A DNA stretch of 64,000 bases, from contig BRKX01000006.1 in the NCBI GenBank assembly GCA_026008535.1, forward strand, positions 34,150,664 through 34,214,663, in the 5' to 3' direction. The notes below the pieces were generated by a model, which ran no database searches, had not been told where the DNA came from, and saw only the letters and a list, made by a program, of their open reading frames with translations. The DNA comes from Perilla frutescens (Eukaryota > Streptophyta > Magnoliopsida > Lamiales > Lamiaceae). Positions 33,188 through 43,560 of the stretch are shown here, piece after piece. The translations under genes were made by a program, and so were the position numbers. How positions within the stretch are numbered: position 1 is the stretch's first letter; every line of letters starts with the position of its first letter.

Positions 33188-34421
33188 TGATACGACCCGG
33201 ACTATTAATCTAGGATGAATCTAGAGACGTAGTGGAAGACTTAGGATGCGAAACACGTCAACTAATTGAAGGGTTCCAATCCGACTCGATAAACAAACAA
33301 AAAGGACGAAATCTAGACAAATAAAATACATAAACAATGACACAAACTGTATAACATAAATCCAAAGAACATAAGGTAGGGAAGGGCGTGTATAGGGGCT
33401 GAAATAGGATGAATATGGGACTGAAATTGATGGTGTTGGAATCGTGTGTTTAGGGTAAAGAATGGCTTGGAGTAGATAGGATATGATAGAGATAAACGAA
33501 CTTACGGTATGGATGGATTGGCTTAGAACACGATCACGATCTTGGGGGCTGAATTGAAGCGTGCGTTGATGAAGTATGGATGGCGTCGATTATGGTTGAT
33601 GGATGATGTTTCGTTGATGTGAATCACAACCCGATAGCCTCCTTGAATCTCGAACGTACCCAAGGATGAAATCTCTAAGTTGATCTTCGGATAGCGAATA
33701 CCGGTTAATCCCTCAAGTGGATTAAGCAATACCCTTAAGTAAGACTTAAAGTTGCTAGCTCCAAGAATATGAATTTGTTAATCAAAACTCACAAAGATTA
33801 AAAGGGGTTGAGACAATATTGAAAGCAAAGCTTAATAATTCAAATAAAGTCTAAAGTAACAATGTGACATGGTTCCCCTATTTATAGGACATAGAGGAAT
33901 GAAATTAATCATCAAAAAAGGCCTAAAATTTGATCCAAAAGGGATCTCTAACTACACTAGGAAGATACCTACACTAGAATTCTATTCAAGGTAGGAAATT
34001 GCCTGAAATACAATTCTAGTCAACCTTGACTACAATATGGACGAAAATTACATTAAATTAAATAAAAATTTGAACTAAACTATAGACTAACATAATTAAA
34101 TAAATACTATAGTCTAAATAAAATTCAACCCCTTAATTAAATAACTAAGGGACGAAAATTCCATGCAACGCAAATCTGCCATGCATGCACAATTTGATGA
34201 GTTTTATCTTCATGCATTGCTCTTCAAATCTTGATCTCCAATCTTTGATTATTAACAAAGTAGCAATCTTTGGGATGATCTCAATTCCTTTGTCCTCTTC
34301 AAATTTCTTACATACAAATGCTTGGAAAAATCCTTGCAATTGTATTGCTCTAAGTCATGTAAATGGACCACGTATTTGCAGCTCCCAATTAAGTTCTTTA
34401 AGGCTTTTCGTCGACATATCA
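33188..34421 (-). repeat. TR-GAG element 1, 5' LTR
   Basis: 1234 bp; differs from the other LTR by scattered substitutions (for example GACGAATCTAGAGATG against GATGAATCTAGAGACG). Confidence 0.88.
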
Positions 34422-34427
34422 GTATTA

Positions 34428-35236
34428 GCCCCTCGACGTGCATGCATCGAATCATTTTTAAGGAATGGGGATAAGCCGGTTTGAGAAGGACAAAGATGGC
34501 TCAATCCCGTGTTGATGGGGGTCATAAAGAAGAAGATTCTTAAGCTCTTAGCGGAACGAATCATATACCCAATAGTCGACAGTGAATGGGTGAACCCGGT
34601 CTTTGTGGTGCCCAAGAAAGGAAGAATCACGGTGGTGGAGAATGACAAAGGAGAGCATGTGGCTACTCGGACCACCACCGAATGGAGAATGTGCATTGAC
34701 TACAGAAAGCTCAATGCGGATACTCGAAAAGACCATTTTCCCTTCCTTTCATTGATTAAATTCTTGATAAATTGGTCGGGCATAGTTTTTATTGTTTCCT
34801 TGATGGTTTATCGGGTTATTTTCAGGTGGCCATAGCGCCAAAGGACCAAGCTAAGACCGCATTTACATGCCCGTTTGGCACTTTTGCGTGTCCGAGAATG
34901 TCGCTTGGACTATGCAATGCACCGGGCACATTTCAAATGTGTATGTTATCTATCTTGTCTGAAATGATCGGTGATTTCATTGAAGTATTCATGGATGATT
35001 TTTTCATCTTTGGGTCTTCATTTTCTGATTATTTGGATAATTTAGAACTTGTTTTGAAAAGATGCATTGATAGTAGCCTTACTTTTAGTTGGGAAAAGAG
35101 TCATTTCATGGTTACTAGTGGCATAGTCTCTGGGCAAGTTGTTTCTAAAGAAGGAATGAGTGTAGACAAGGCTAAGGTTGATGTGATTGAAAATTGCCTC
35201 CACCCGTCAATGTTAAAGGTGTTAGAAGCTTTCTAG
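34428..35236 (+). pseudogene. Athila reverse transcriptase
   Basis: RRACIESFLRNGDKPV, then KKKILKLLAERIIYPIVDSE and WVNPVFVVPKKGRITVVEND, WRMCIDYRKLNADTRKDHFP, AIAPKDQAKTAFTCPFGTFA and the catalytic IEVFMDDFFIFG (Met-Asp-Asp codons from 34991). FMDD replaces the more usual YMDD or YVDD. Frame changes near 34490 and 34780-34830 break it; there is a stop at 35234. The KGIS motif at its start is split by the insertion at 29776-34421. Confidence 0.88.
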
Positions 35237-35712
35237 GCCATGCCGGTTTTACTGTCAGTTTATTAAAGACTTCTCTAAAATTAGCCAACTTCTATGCCAT
35301 TTACTTGCTCAAGATGTTCCTTTTGAGTTTGATGAAAAGTGTTTGCATGCTTTTAATACTCTTAAGGAGAAATTGATCACCACACCCATCGTCGTTCCCC
35401 CTGATTGGTCTTTACCTTTTGAAATTATGTGTGATGCATCAAATTCCGTCGTGGGTGCCGTTTTGGGTCAACGTATTGATAAAATTCTTCATGTAATTTA
35501 CTATGCTAGCCTCACCTTGAATAGTGCTCAAGTAAATTACACCATCACCGAAAAAGAATTGCTAGCCATTGTGTTTTTCTTAGACAAATTTAGATCCTAC
35601 ATCTTGGGTTCTAAAGTAATTGTGCATAGTGATCATGCGACTCTAAGGCATTTGTTGACCAAGCCTCAATCCAAGACTCATTAGGTGGATTTTGCTTATG
35701 TAAGAATTTGAT
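35237..35712 (+). pseudogene. Athila RNase H
   Basis: After the connection domain (RSFLGHAGF at about 35220), FEIMCDASNSVVGAVLGQ, NYTITEKELLAIVFFLDKFR and KVIVHSDHATLRHLLTK contain the catalytic Asp, Glu and Asp of the Ty3 RNase H. Open from 35343 to 35684, with TAG in place of the usual Trp codon after it. Good preservation of the catalytic blocks. Confidence 0.85.
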
Positions 35713-37085
35713 TTGGAAATTAAAGATAGAAATGAGTGTGAAAATGTGGTAGCAGACCATCTATCTCGCCTCTCGGATGATGAAAATTTTGATTTATCAC
35801 ATGAGAAAGGTGTTGATTGTGATTTATTTCCATATGAGCATGCTCTTGAACTTAATTCCTCTCCTTGGTATGCCGACATCGTTAATTATCTTGCTTGTGA
35901 TAAAATGAGGCCTAACCTTACCTTTCAAGAAAGGAAAAGATTTTTGACAATGTGTAGGTACTACTTTTGGGACGATCCATACCTTTTCCACTTTGAAAAA
36001 GACTAGGTGATCTGAATATGTGTCCCGAAGGAGGAACGAACTGATGTTTTGGCCTTTTGCCACGCTTCGCATTGTGGTGGCCACTTTAGAGGGTAAAAGA
36101 TGGCCCGAAAAATCTTGCAATCTGGTTTGTATTGACCTTCTATTTTTAAGGATGCTCATGTTTATTGCCTTTCATGTGATAAATGCCAAAAACTTGGCAA
36201 TATTGGTAGAAGAAATGAAATGCCTTTGAATGTCAACCTTGTGGTTGAAATTTTTGATGTTTGGGGTATTGATTTCATGGGACCATTTCCTAACTCTTCT
36301 GCCTTCGAATATATCTTGTTAGCGGTCAATATGTGTTAAAGTGGGTTGAAGCAATCTCCACTAGGTCTTGTGACGCTAATGTGGTTATCAAATTTGTGCA
36401 GGAGCACATTTTGAGTAGGCTTGGATTCCCTCGTGCGGTCATACTGATGGTGGAACGCATTTCACCAACAAGCTTTTCAAGAAGTTGATGAAAAAGAATG
36501 ATGTGACTCACAAGATGGCTACTCGATACCACCCTCAAACTTCCGGTCAAGTCGAGACGAGCAACAAGCAAATCCAAAACATTTTGAAGAAAACCGTGAA
36601 TGTGACGAGGAAGGATTAGTCTACAAAGCTAATGGATGCTCTTTAGGCCTACCGAACGGCTTACAGCACTAACTTGAGAATGAGCCCTTACCACATCGTG
36701 TATGGAAAAGTGTGCCATCTTCCGATTGAGATTGAGCACAAGGCCTATTGGGCCCTTATGGCGGTGAATTTTGATCTAACTTGTGCAGGAAAGGAGCGAG
36801 CTTTACAATTGACCGAGCTCGATGAATTGAAGAATGAAGCCTATGATAATGCAAAGATCTACAAAGACAAGTGAAAAAGCTTCACGATAATCGCATTGTC
36901 AAGAAGGAGCTCACCCCAGGGATGAAAGTACTCCTTTTCAACACTCGTTTAAGACTTTTTCCCAGAAAACTCAAGTGGAGATGGAGTGGGACGTTCATCA
37001 TTGCAGAAGTATTTCCATATGGTGTGGTGACCTTGAAAAATCCGACGAAAAATACTACGTTCAAAGAGAGTGAAGCCGTACTTTG
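35713..37085 (+). pseudogene. Athila integrase
   Basis: ENVVADHLSRL at 35740 marks the end of RNase H. The zinc-binding half is visible as YCLSCDKCQKLGNIGRRNEM (about 36160). The core has VWGIDFMGPFPNS (first Asp), TDGGTHFTNKLF (second Asp) and TSGQVETSNKQIQN (Glu), with the RMSPYHIVYGKVCHLPIEIE and HDNRIVKKELTPGMKVLLFN blocks after it. A GPF-like module (RWSGTFIIAEVFPYGVVTL) ends near 37085. At least four frame changes and several stops (36004, 36338, 36617, 36872). No chromodomain, as expected of Athila. Confidence 0.85.
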
Positions 37086-37187
37086 AAGGATGACCCCGAG
37101 AAGCCGACCTCGAGGTTTTCAAGCTCGAAAATTCCACCTAGGTACCCCGGAGGCCATGTCTAGCTTGAGACATTAAAATGAGCGCTG

Positions 37188-37205
37188 CATGGGAGGCAAC
37201 CCATG
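37188..37205 (+). promoter_or_regulatory. Conserved Athila post-pol hairpin
   Basis: CATGGG-AGGCAA-CCCATG: a perfect 6-bp stem with a 6-base loop, 100 bp after the integrase. The upstream CTAGCTTGAGACATTAAA and AGCGCT are familiar from other plant Athila elements at this position. Function not known to me. Confidence 0.65.
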
Positions 37206-37994
37206 ATTTTCTTATTTTTATGTCTTTGTCGTTTCATTTTTTTCCGCTTATGTTGTGTAACACATTTCTTTTTATGTTTTTGGTGTTTGCTTCGTAGGGG
37301 CAATTGATGGAGTGTTGCTGGAGCAAGAAGGCGAATTTTGGCTAAGTACCAGGCAATGACTGTGTACCTCACGCAGCCGCGCAACATGCCTCTCTACGGA
37401 AGCACGCGCGAGCGCGCGACCCCCGCGGGTGCGCACACAATTTATGAGGAAATAGGACCCTGTGAGCGCGCACAGCTCCCCGGGTGCGCGCCTCGATTAG
37501 TCCCACAGCTGCGCAAGTCCCCGCAGTCATATGGTATCCTCCCTAGAAAAGGAGGACCACGTTTGGAACCCTACTTCCACTCACTCCTTGCGCCGCTTTC
37601 GAGCCCTTCTTTCCTTTTCATCACTCCCCAAGGCTCCCCTCTTCTCTTCCACGATCCATATTCCAGAAATTCCAGTGGAGAAGACTCTCCCCACAGCACA
37701 CTCATACGTCACCATCCTCGTCACCGCGACCGCATCTATCCTCTACGTCCGCGCGCCTGTCCTCTTCCAGCGGCTTCACCGTTTGCCACCGTCGTCCTTA
37801 AGCTGCCGCCGCACACCATCACAGCAGCCTCCTCTCTGCCACCTATGTAGTTCCAGGACCGCGCAGCTCCTGCAGCCGCACTCCTCTGTTCTTCGCACAT
37901 TTCCCATGCGCCATTGCTCACACTCACGCATGTACCTCCATTCCGTGCCCTCTTCCTCGACTCTAGCCCTCTTTTCCTTGCTCTCGCACTCACA
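37206..37994 (+). other. Athila spacer between pol and third ORF
   Basis: No gene I can support. 37385-37500 is a CpG-rich module (ACGCGCGAGCGCGCGACC, CCGCGGGTGCGCAC, GAGCGCGCACAGCTCCCC) and 37560-37990 is C/T-rich. Long overlapping frames at 37338-37850 and 37531-38004 reflect that composition. Confidence 0.65.
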
Positions 37995-39218
37995 ATGCTG
38001 CTAATGACAAAGAATGCATTATCTTCTCACCATGATGGTGAGGAGAATCTCCAAGAGCTCTACAGTTGCCCATTGCGAGTGCGTACCCATGCAGAAGGTA
38101 ACCGCTACCAAGCTTTCAATGCATATGAGATTACTTACCCTCGTTACCTTGATTGGAACTTGCTGAAATCATTGAAAATTGATGGAAAAGTGGAGCAATA
38201 TTTAAAGGTGTTTACCTTGGATAAATTTGCAAAATTGAAATATGTTGGCTTTAACCCTTTGTGCCTTGAGTTCTTGGTCACCTTCAAGCTTGATTCTGTG
38301 AATTTAAAGATTACTTTTCGTATGCTTGGAGAATAATTTGAAGTGACGTTGGCCAGAATGAAATCATATTTCAGATTTTCACCAAATGGGCCATGAGATA
38401 GGCCATCCGACATGAACACAGCTGCCGCTTGGCAAGAGCTCACCGACTTCAACAATTGGGATCCTCAGGGGACATCTACCGGCTTCATAAGGGACCCTGC
38501 CCTTGCCATCATGCACAAGTTCCTCGTGTACTCCATTTCTAGGAAGGAACAAGGCAACAAGGTTAATGCCACAGAGGTATATCTTCTTTGGTGTGCCCTT
38601 CACAACAACAGGGTCTACCTGTCTTATTTCATCTGGACCGCTATCCAGCAGATGACCAGGCGCACAAAGTAGTATCCATCCTTTTGTGCTTTCATCACCG
38701 CTCTTGCTGTTAAGTTTGGATTGATTCCAGATAGAGGTCCTCTCCCTGAAGGACAGAGCAAGGTTAAAGAGTATTTGATCACTTTGGATGAGCTCAAGTG
38801 AGCCCAACTGGTACTTGATGAGAGGACACTGGTTCCTCACACTGATCGGCCCTGTGTCTCAAAGCCTATGAATGCTCAGCTTGTGGCCCTTAGACGTGCC
38901 AGGGAAGCTAGCTCATCTTCGGCTCCACAGGGTGATGATGATGATGATGAGCAAGACGAGGAAGAGAATGAGAAAGAGAATGAAGAAGGAGAAAAAGAAG
39001 ACCAAGAAGAAGAAGAAAATGAGCAAGAAGGCCAAGCCCACTCCCAGTCGCCGCCCTATCCCTCGACGATGCCCCAGCATGGGTATCAAATGCCTCAACC
39101 TGATTGGCGGTCCTTTCAGCATGGGTTTTCAGTTTACTCTTTCTGTTGTTCGTTTGTTGTATTTGTTGTGTTGTTTTGTAGGAACCAGCGCCTGTTGCCG
39201 ATCTTCTACTCGCTGTGA
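37995..39218 (+). pseudogene. Athila third ORF (env position)
   Basis: From ATG 37995 (or 38004) one single frame runs 408 codons to TGA 39216-39218, broken only by nonsense codons near 38334, 38391, 38670 and 38799. Blocks: AFNAYEITYPRYLDWNLLKS, KYVGFNPLCLEFLVTFKLDS, WDPQGTSTGFIRDPALAIMH and VNATEVYLLWCALHNNRVYL, similar in kind to the Athila ORF found after or beside pol in many plants. An acidic tail of Asp/Glu (38935-39030) precedes a Pro-rich stretch. The last 35 residues are hydrophobic (YSFCCSFVVFVVLF), a possible membrane segment. 'Env-like' rests on position only. Confidence 0.7.
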
Positions 39219-40131
39219 TGTTTTCTCTCCCCCTTTACTTTTATTGCATCTTGTTTTTCATACATTGAGGACAATGCATGATTTAAGTGTGCGGGGTGAG
39301 CTCGTTATGTTTATGTCTTAGTTGTGGATTTTATTATTTATGTTGAGTTTTTGCTAGAATTCATTATGTTGAATCATGTTGATTATGGTGTTGATATTAG
39401 TGTTTTAGTATGTAAGGTTTGCTGTGATTCTCCCACTTAGTATCTTGTTTTGTCCACTTATCAAATGTGAAAATTTTGGATATGAATCTTCAATGAATTA
39501 TTTTCAAGTTGGTGATGACGAATGAATTGTTATCGTGGTTTCACTCTTGAGCATGAATTGTCATTGAATATGATCATAAATTGATGATTGGTGTTGAGGG
39601 GTCTTGTCTTTGAAGGATTAGGAAGCATGTTTAGCCTTGTTTCACGAAAATTATCCCCATAATCATTTATCCACATAAAAAAAGAAAAGAATAGGGGCAA
39701 TAAGGATCTCTAATCCTCTAGTTGATTTATTCAACTATGAGTATGGGAAACCACACAAGGACACTAAGGATTTCCTCCCTATGGTTTTACCTTGTGAATT
39801 TCGATCCACACCCCAATAATTTGTTTAAATAAATGGGATTACATTCCGGACTCTACTCCTCTCATATGTGTGCCAATCCGTTTACATGTTGCATGATGAG
39901 TATGGGAAACCAAATTAGGAAGCTCGGTTAAGGTCAATGATTAGACCTAATGACCTTTCGTGGGGAATTAATTGAATTGAATTGGGTCTCACGTGCTTTT
40001 CTTAATCTTGAGAGGGCAAGCATCTCGATTAATTGGATCTTGTGCTCACCTTCTTTAATGATGAATATTTTTGTGGCAACCATGAGAATTGTCAATTACA
40101 TGATCGCCTTGTGAATATTTCCTTCTTGTGT
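39219..40131 (+). other. Athila 3' untranslated region
   Basis: No gene seen. CATTG-AGGA-CAATG at 39264-39277 is a small perfect hairpin followed by ATTTAAGTGTGCGGGG, a motif that recurs in Athila elements downstream of the last ORF. 39680-39705 is purine-rich (AAAAAAAGAAAAGAATAGGGG), a possible second PPT. The LTR starts near 40132. Confidence 0.65.
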
Positions 40132-41543
40132 TGTTTAGTGTTTGTTTGTGTTGTTTTAGTGTAAGATTTTGCATGTTTTATAATTTATTTTCTAGTACTT
40201 TTTGTAGTTTATTTGTAGATTTCGTGCTTTTATCTTCACTTGTTGCTCTCATGGTGGAATATGCCAAGTTGTGAAAAACTTGAGCTTGTACTTGTAAAAA
40301 CTCGGTTTTTAGGTATTAAGGTACCGGAAGAGATGAACTCGGAAGAATTGGCCATACATCACGCGACGGCGCGAGTTGCACGGCCGCACAACACGACCCC
40401 GCGAGCCTCGCGATTCCGCGAGGGGGCTCTTGGCGGAAGGCGCCCAGCGAGCGCGCATTCTCCCGCGGGCGCGTGCACCTTTGCACCCCGTGAACGCGCG
40501 GCTTCCTGCCGGCGCGCGGGACACCCTGTTTCATCCCAATCGTTCTCAACTTGCACTCTTTCTTCATCTTTTCTTCACTATTTTGCACAAGGGGACACTT
40601 CCTTCAACCTCCCTCATTTTGCATGTTGATATGAGTCTTTTTGGCCACCCTAATCTAAGCAATAGAATCATAGGGTTTAATTTTGGACTTTTGCTTCTCC
40701 AATCTTCCACCAAATCTCCTAAAATCTCTATCATTTAATGCCTCTCATTATAGAAAAAATCCCATCACCTTTTCTCTCACCCTCTCAAATCTCTCTCTCT
40801 CTATGGATTCTCTCTCCTGTATCTCCAATAAATATTGGGAGATATCATCAATTCTCTCATTCATCATCATTCACCCTTCTCTCACCACTACTTCTTCTCT
40901 ATTTTCCTCCATTTTTCTTTCTACACAATCACACACAACCATCTTCATCATTCTCTACACCATTTTCGACACCATCTTCACCACCATTCAAGAGAGGAGG
41001 AGAACAGAAAGACAAGAGGGAAGCAAGCTAAGAAAAAGGAAGGAGAGGTGAAAATAAATTGACTTCGAGCCATCCGTGGAAGTTAAGCTCGTCTGGAGCT
41101 TTTCTTTTGGTATTTTCGTTCTATTTTTTAGATGATTTGTGGGGGTTTGTCCCGAACTTGTGAAGAACATTGGATATTGTAGAAGTTGTTGTTATTTTCA
41201 TTTGGTTATGAGATGATGCACTTTTATGATATTTGTGTTGTTTTAAGCATGGTTATGGGCTAATCTCTCCATTAGGGGGTGGAGGATTGATTTGGTTTTG
41301 AATTACGCTTGTGATGGTTGGTTGTTGTTGATGGAATTGTGCTTGTTTATGTTGAGTGCTTGATCACCACCTAGCATTGTTAGGCTTTAGATGAGACCGA
41401 GAGGAGATTCTAAATCCCGATCTAGGTTCCTTCAACGCTAGGTGAATTGGGTTCATAAGGCTAGTATATTGATCTTGCTCATACGATATAGTGGATAGAG
41501 GTTTAACAGATAGACGGTGACAGTAATTGAAGTTAAACTAATT
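40132..41543 (+). repeat. Athila 3' LTR, truncated
   Basis: Collinear with 13826-14232 plus 23129-24140 of the 5' LTR. It ends at 41543 (GTTAAACTAATT), where a CACTA end begins; the remaining 400 bp seen at 24141-24550 are not found in the window. Confidence 0.85.
40330..40528 (+). other. CpG-rich module in Athila 3' LTR
   Basis: GCGAGCCTCGCGATTCCGCG, AGGGGGCTCTTGGCGG and a GGCGCGCGGGACACC end. It is clearly the same module as 14040-14230 but with many differences, more than the flanking LTR shows. Confidence 0.75.
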
Positions 41544-42250
41544 CACTCTAGAAAAATGGACAAAGACAACGGGTAAAAACCGTTGTCCTTAGGATATTGA
41601 AACTGTTGTGCTTGATGGTGTTGTCTATAGGGGCAGTTACAGACAACAGGTAAAAACCGTTGTCTTAAGACCTTAAGACAACGGTTTTTGTTCTAATGAC
41701 AACAATTTACAACCCTTGTCTTAACACCTTACGACAATAGATTACATCTGTTGTAATAGAGTTAAAACCGTTGTCTTAAAAGCCTTAAGACAATGGTTTT
41801 GTTCGTATAACCACGGGTTGAACCCCTTGTTTTAGTTTCTTATGACAACGGTGTTTATATGTAGTATTAGAATTAAAACTATTATTTTAAGGACTTAAGA
41901 CAACGGTTTTATTCTAAAGACAATGGGTAATACCCCTTGTCTTAGGGGCTTAAGACAACATTGTTTATATGTTGTCGTAATGGCTTTTTACAACAATTGA
42001 TTTTGTTATTAAAATCTATAATATTGTTCCAATAATAATGCCTTATACCATTAAATCAACAATCCATCCAAAATAAAAATTATAACAATAATGCTTTTAT
42101 ACCATAATATCAACAATCCATCCAAAAAACAAATATAATAATCTATCTAGAAATCACAACTAATTAAAATCAATCCATCCAAAATATTAATTGTTTGCTA
42201 ACAATAATACATAGAATATTCCTCCAAGAAAATCTCCAAGCTCAAACTTC
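41544..42250. mobile_element. CACTA-type DNA transposon end with subterminal repeats (fragment)
   Basis: CACTCTAGAAAAATGGACAA at 41544 resembles the CACTACAAGAAAAA termini of plant CACTA elements. It is followed by several copies of GACAACGG and its complement CCGTTGTC (for example 41567, 41582, 41645, 41660, 41686, 41769), typical subterminal repeats. ATT (41541-41543) would be the 3-bp target duplication. A repeated CAACAATCCATCCAAAA-type unit follows (42058, 42111, 42170). No transposase or opposite terminus is visible, so the far end is undefined. Confidence 0.7.
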
Positions 42251-43037
42251 ATCTATTTCCTCTGGCAAGGTATAGTGGCCAAGCCTGTACAACATATTTT
42301 ATAACTATATATCAAATAAACCAATGGGAAATGGTTAGTAATAGCAGAAGATAACTTACGTAGGATAGGATTTAAACGTGACATCTCGAAATCCAGTGGA
42401 AGATAACTTGTCCGCAGACTTCTCACCAAATTTATAAGCAATAATATCATCCCCTTAATCGTTATTTTACATGTTTCGTGAGCATGTAATAGTTAGTAAC
42501 ATTATGCAACAACCTTTTCATATTTCCAGTTTAGATTTCAAGCCGCGAGATCCAATACTTTAGATTTAGGTTAGAGGAACCATTACGTGATTTACATGGA
42601 CAAGTACCATGCCATTCACGTATATATTATCAGATTCGTCATATTGAATCATAATGAGTAATAGTAGCAATTTTTTCCTGGTAAATTACAAAACAGTACA
42701 TCATCAAAAGATTCCAAGATCAACATATATATCTACTGAGTTGATTAAGGCTAAATTATTGTAATGTTACGTTAATGGTAAAAAAATATATTAAAGTTAT
42801 AATGCGTAAGATGCTGGTGATCTGGGACAGTGAGTCAAAGACGCTGCTGCACTGGTCTAACAAAAGAATAGTACTTTGTTTAGCCAATCAGTGTATCAAG
42901 GCTTTTCTGTAGATAATATTGGCACGTTAACTTTCAACCAACATTAATGTTATCCTTGGTATATTGTTAGCATTACCATAACCATGCCTTTAGTAGTCAA
43001 GGAATATATTGTCTAGCATATCATCAATATCTAGACT
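42251..43037. other. Unassigned DNA between CACTA end and TR-GAG element 2
   Basis: AT-rich, no ORF above 65 codons, no recognisable terminal repeats. It may be the inner part of the CACTA element. Confidence 0.5.
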
Positions 43038-43560
43038 TGATGAGTCCGGTACTAGCATTGATGGTGCAAATCCCGAGTTGCAGCTGAAGGGCCCTGTAAT
43101 GAGATTACGAGCCAAGAAGTTGTAAGGCTACTTCCAATGCTATGTGCCAAAGAAGTTCGAAGATGAGGGAGTCGAATTCAAACAATCCATATTGGTGAAT
43201 TTGACGAGTATTGAAGATTGATGAAGGGAGGCGAAAATCTGCTCCAAACCGCCAACAGTTTGACTCACAGTTTCTGGCAGAGTTATTCATGGTTTAAAAA
43301 TCTGCTCCAAAACCCATGCGGTTTCGCCTACGGTTTCTGGCAGATTTATTCACTTGTTTTTATTTTTATTAATTGGACCCAATATTTTTAAGTTAAGCCC
43401 AGTTCAAAATTACCAAGCCCAAGACTTGTAATTCTCAAACCCCGGGCTAGTCTTTAAGGATATTTTCATTCATATTGTTGCTCAGACTGGATTTGATTAA
43501 AAATACGCTTCTTCGTTCATCCCATCTCAAACACAAATACCGATAGTTCTTGGTAGGGTT
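43038..43560 (+). repeat. TR-GAG element 2, 5' LTR (3' end deleted)
   Basis: Matches 45503-46025 with scattered differences. It contains two imperfect tandem units of about 60 bp, each with AAAATCTGCTCCAAA and GTTTCTGGCAGA. The LTR-gag junction is at 43560/43561. Confidence 0.8.

Larger units (their letters stand above)
29776..34421 (-). mobile_element. Gag-only LTR retrotransposon (TR-GAG type) inserted in Athila pol
   Basis: LTRs at 29776-31007 and 33188-34421 are nearly alike and both read TGATACGACCCGG...TATCA on the plus strand. The flanks are GTATTA on both sides (29770-29775 and 34422-34427). On the minus strand the order is LTR, PBS, a low-complexity leader, one gag-like ORF (32338-31016), PPT, LTR. 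No protease, RT, RNase H or integrase is present, and the internal region of 2.2 kb has no room for them. Mobility would need another Gypsy element's enzymes. Confidence 0.88.
13826..41543 (+). mobile_element. Athila-type Ty3-Gypsy retrotransposon with nested insertions
   Basis: The order is 5' LTR (13826-14232 and 23129-24550), PBS (24556), gag (24868-25158 and 27489-28437), protease (28768), RT/RNase H/integrase (34428-37085), third ORF (37995-39218) and 3' LTR (40132-41543, incomplete). The tRNA-Asp-type PBS, the conserved post-pol hairpin and the third ORF identify the Athila branch. Three LTR insertions and one CACTA end interrupt it. Without the inserted sequences it would be about 12 kb, normal for the group. 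Its left end abuts SIRE 3' ORF sequence, so it most likely inserted there. Confidence 0.85.

Noticed and set aside
37338..38004. Long frames upstream of the Athila third ORF as host exons
   Set aside because: Two overlapping frames in C/T- and CpG-rich sequence between pol and the third ORF; no recognisable domain.
38913..39122. Very hydrophobic minus-strand frame resembling a membrane protein
   Set aside because: Antisense of the Asp/Glu-rich tract of the Athila third ORF.
37995..39218. Retroviral envelope gene
   Set aside because: Position and a possible terminal hydrophobic segment only; no signal peptide, glycosylation pattern or cleavage site that I can support.
42253..42450. CACTA transposase exon on the minus strand
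   Set aside because: Only 65 codons, no motif recognised.
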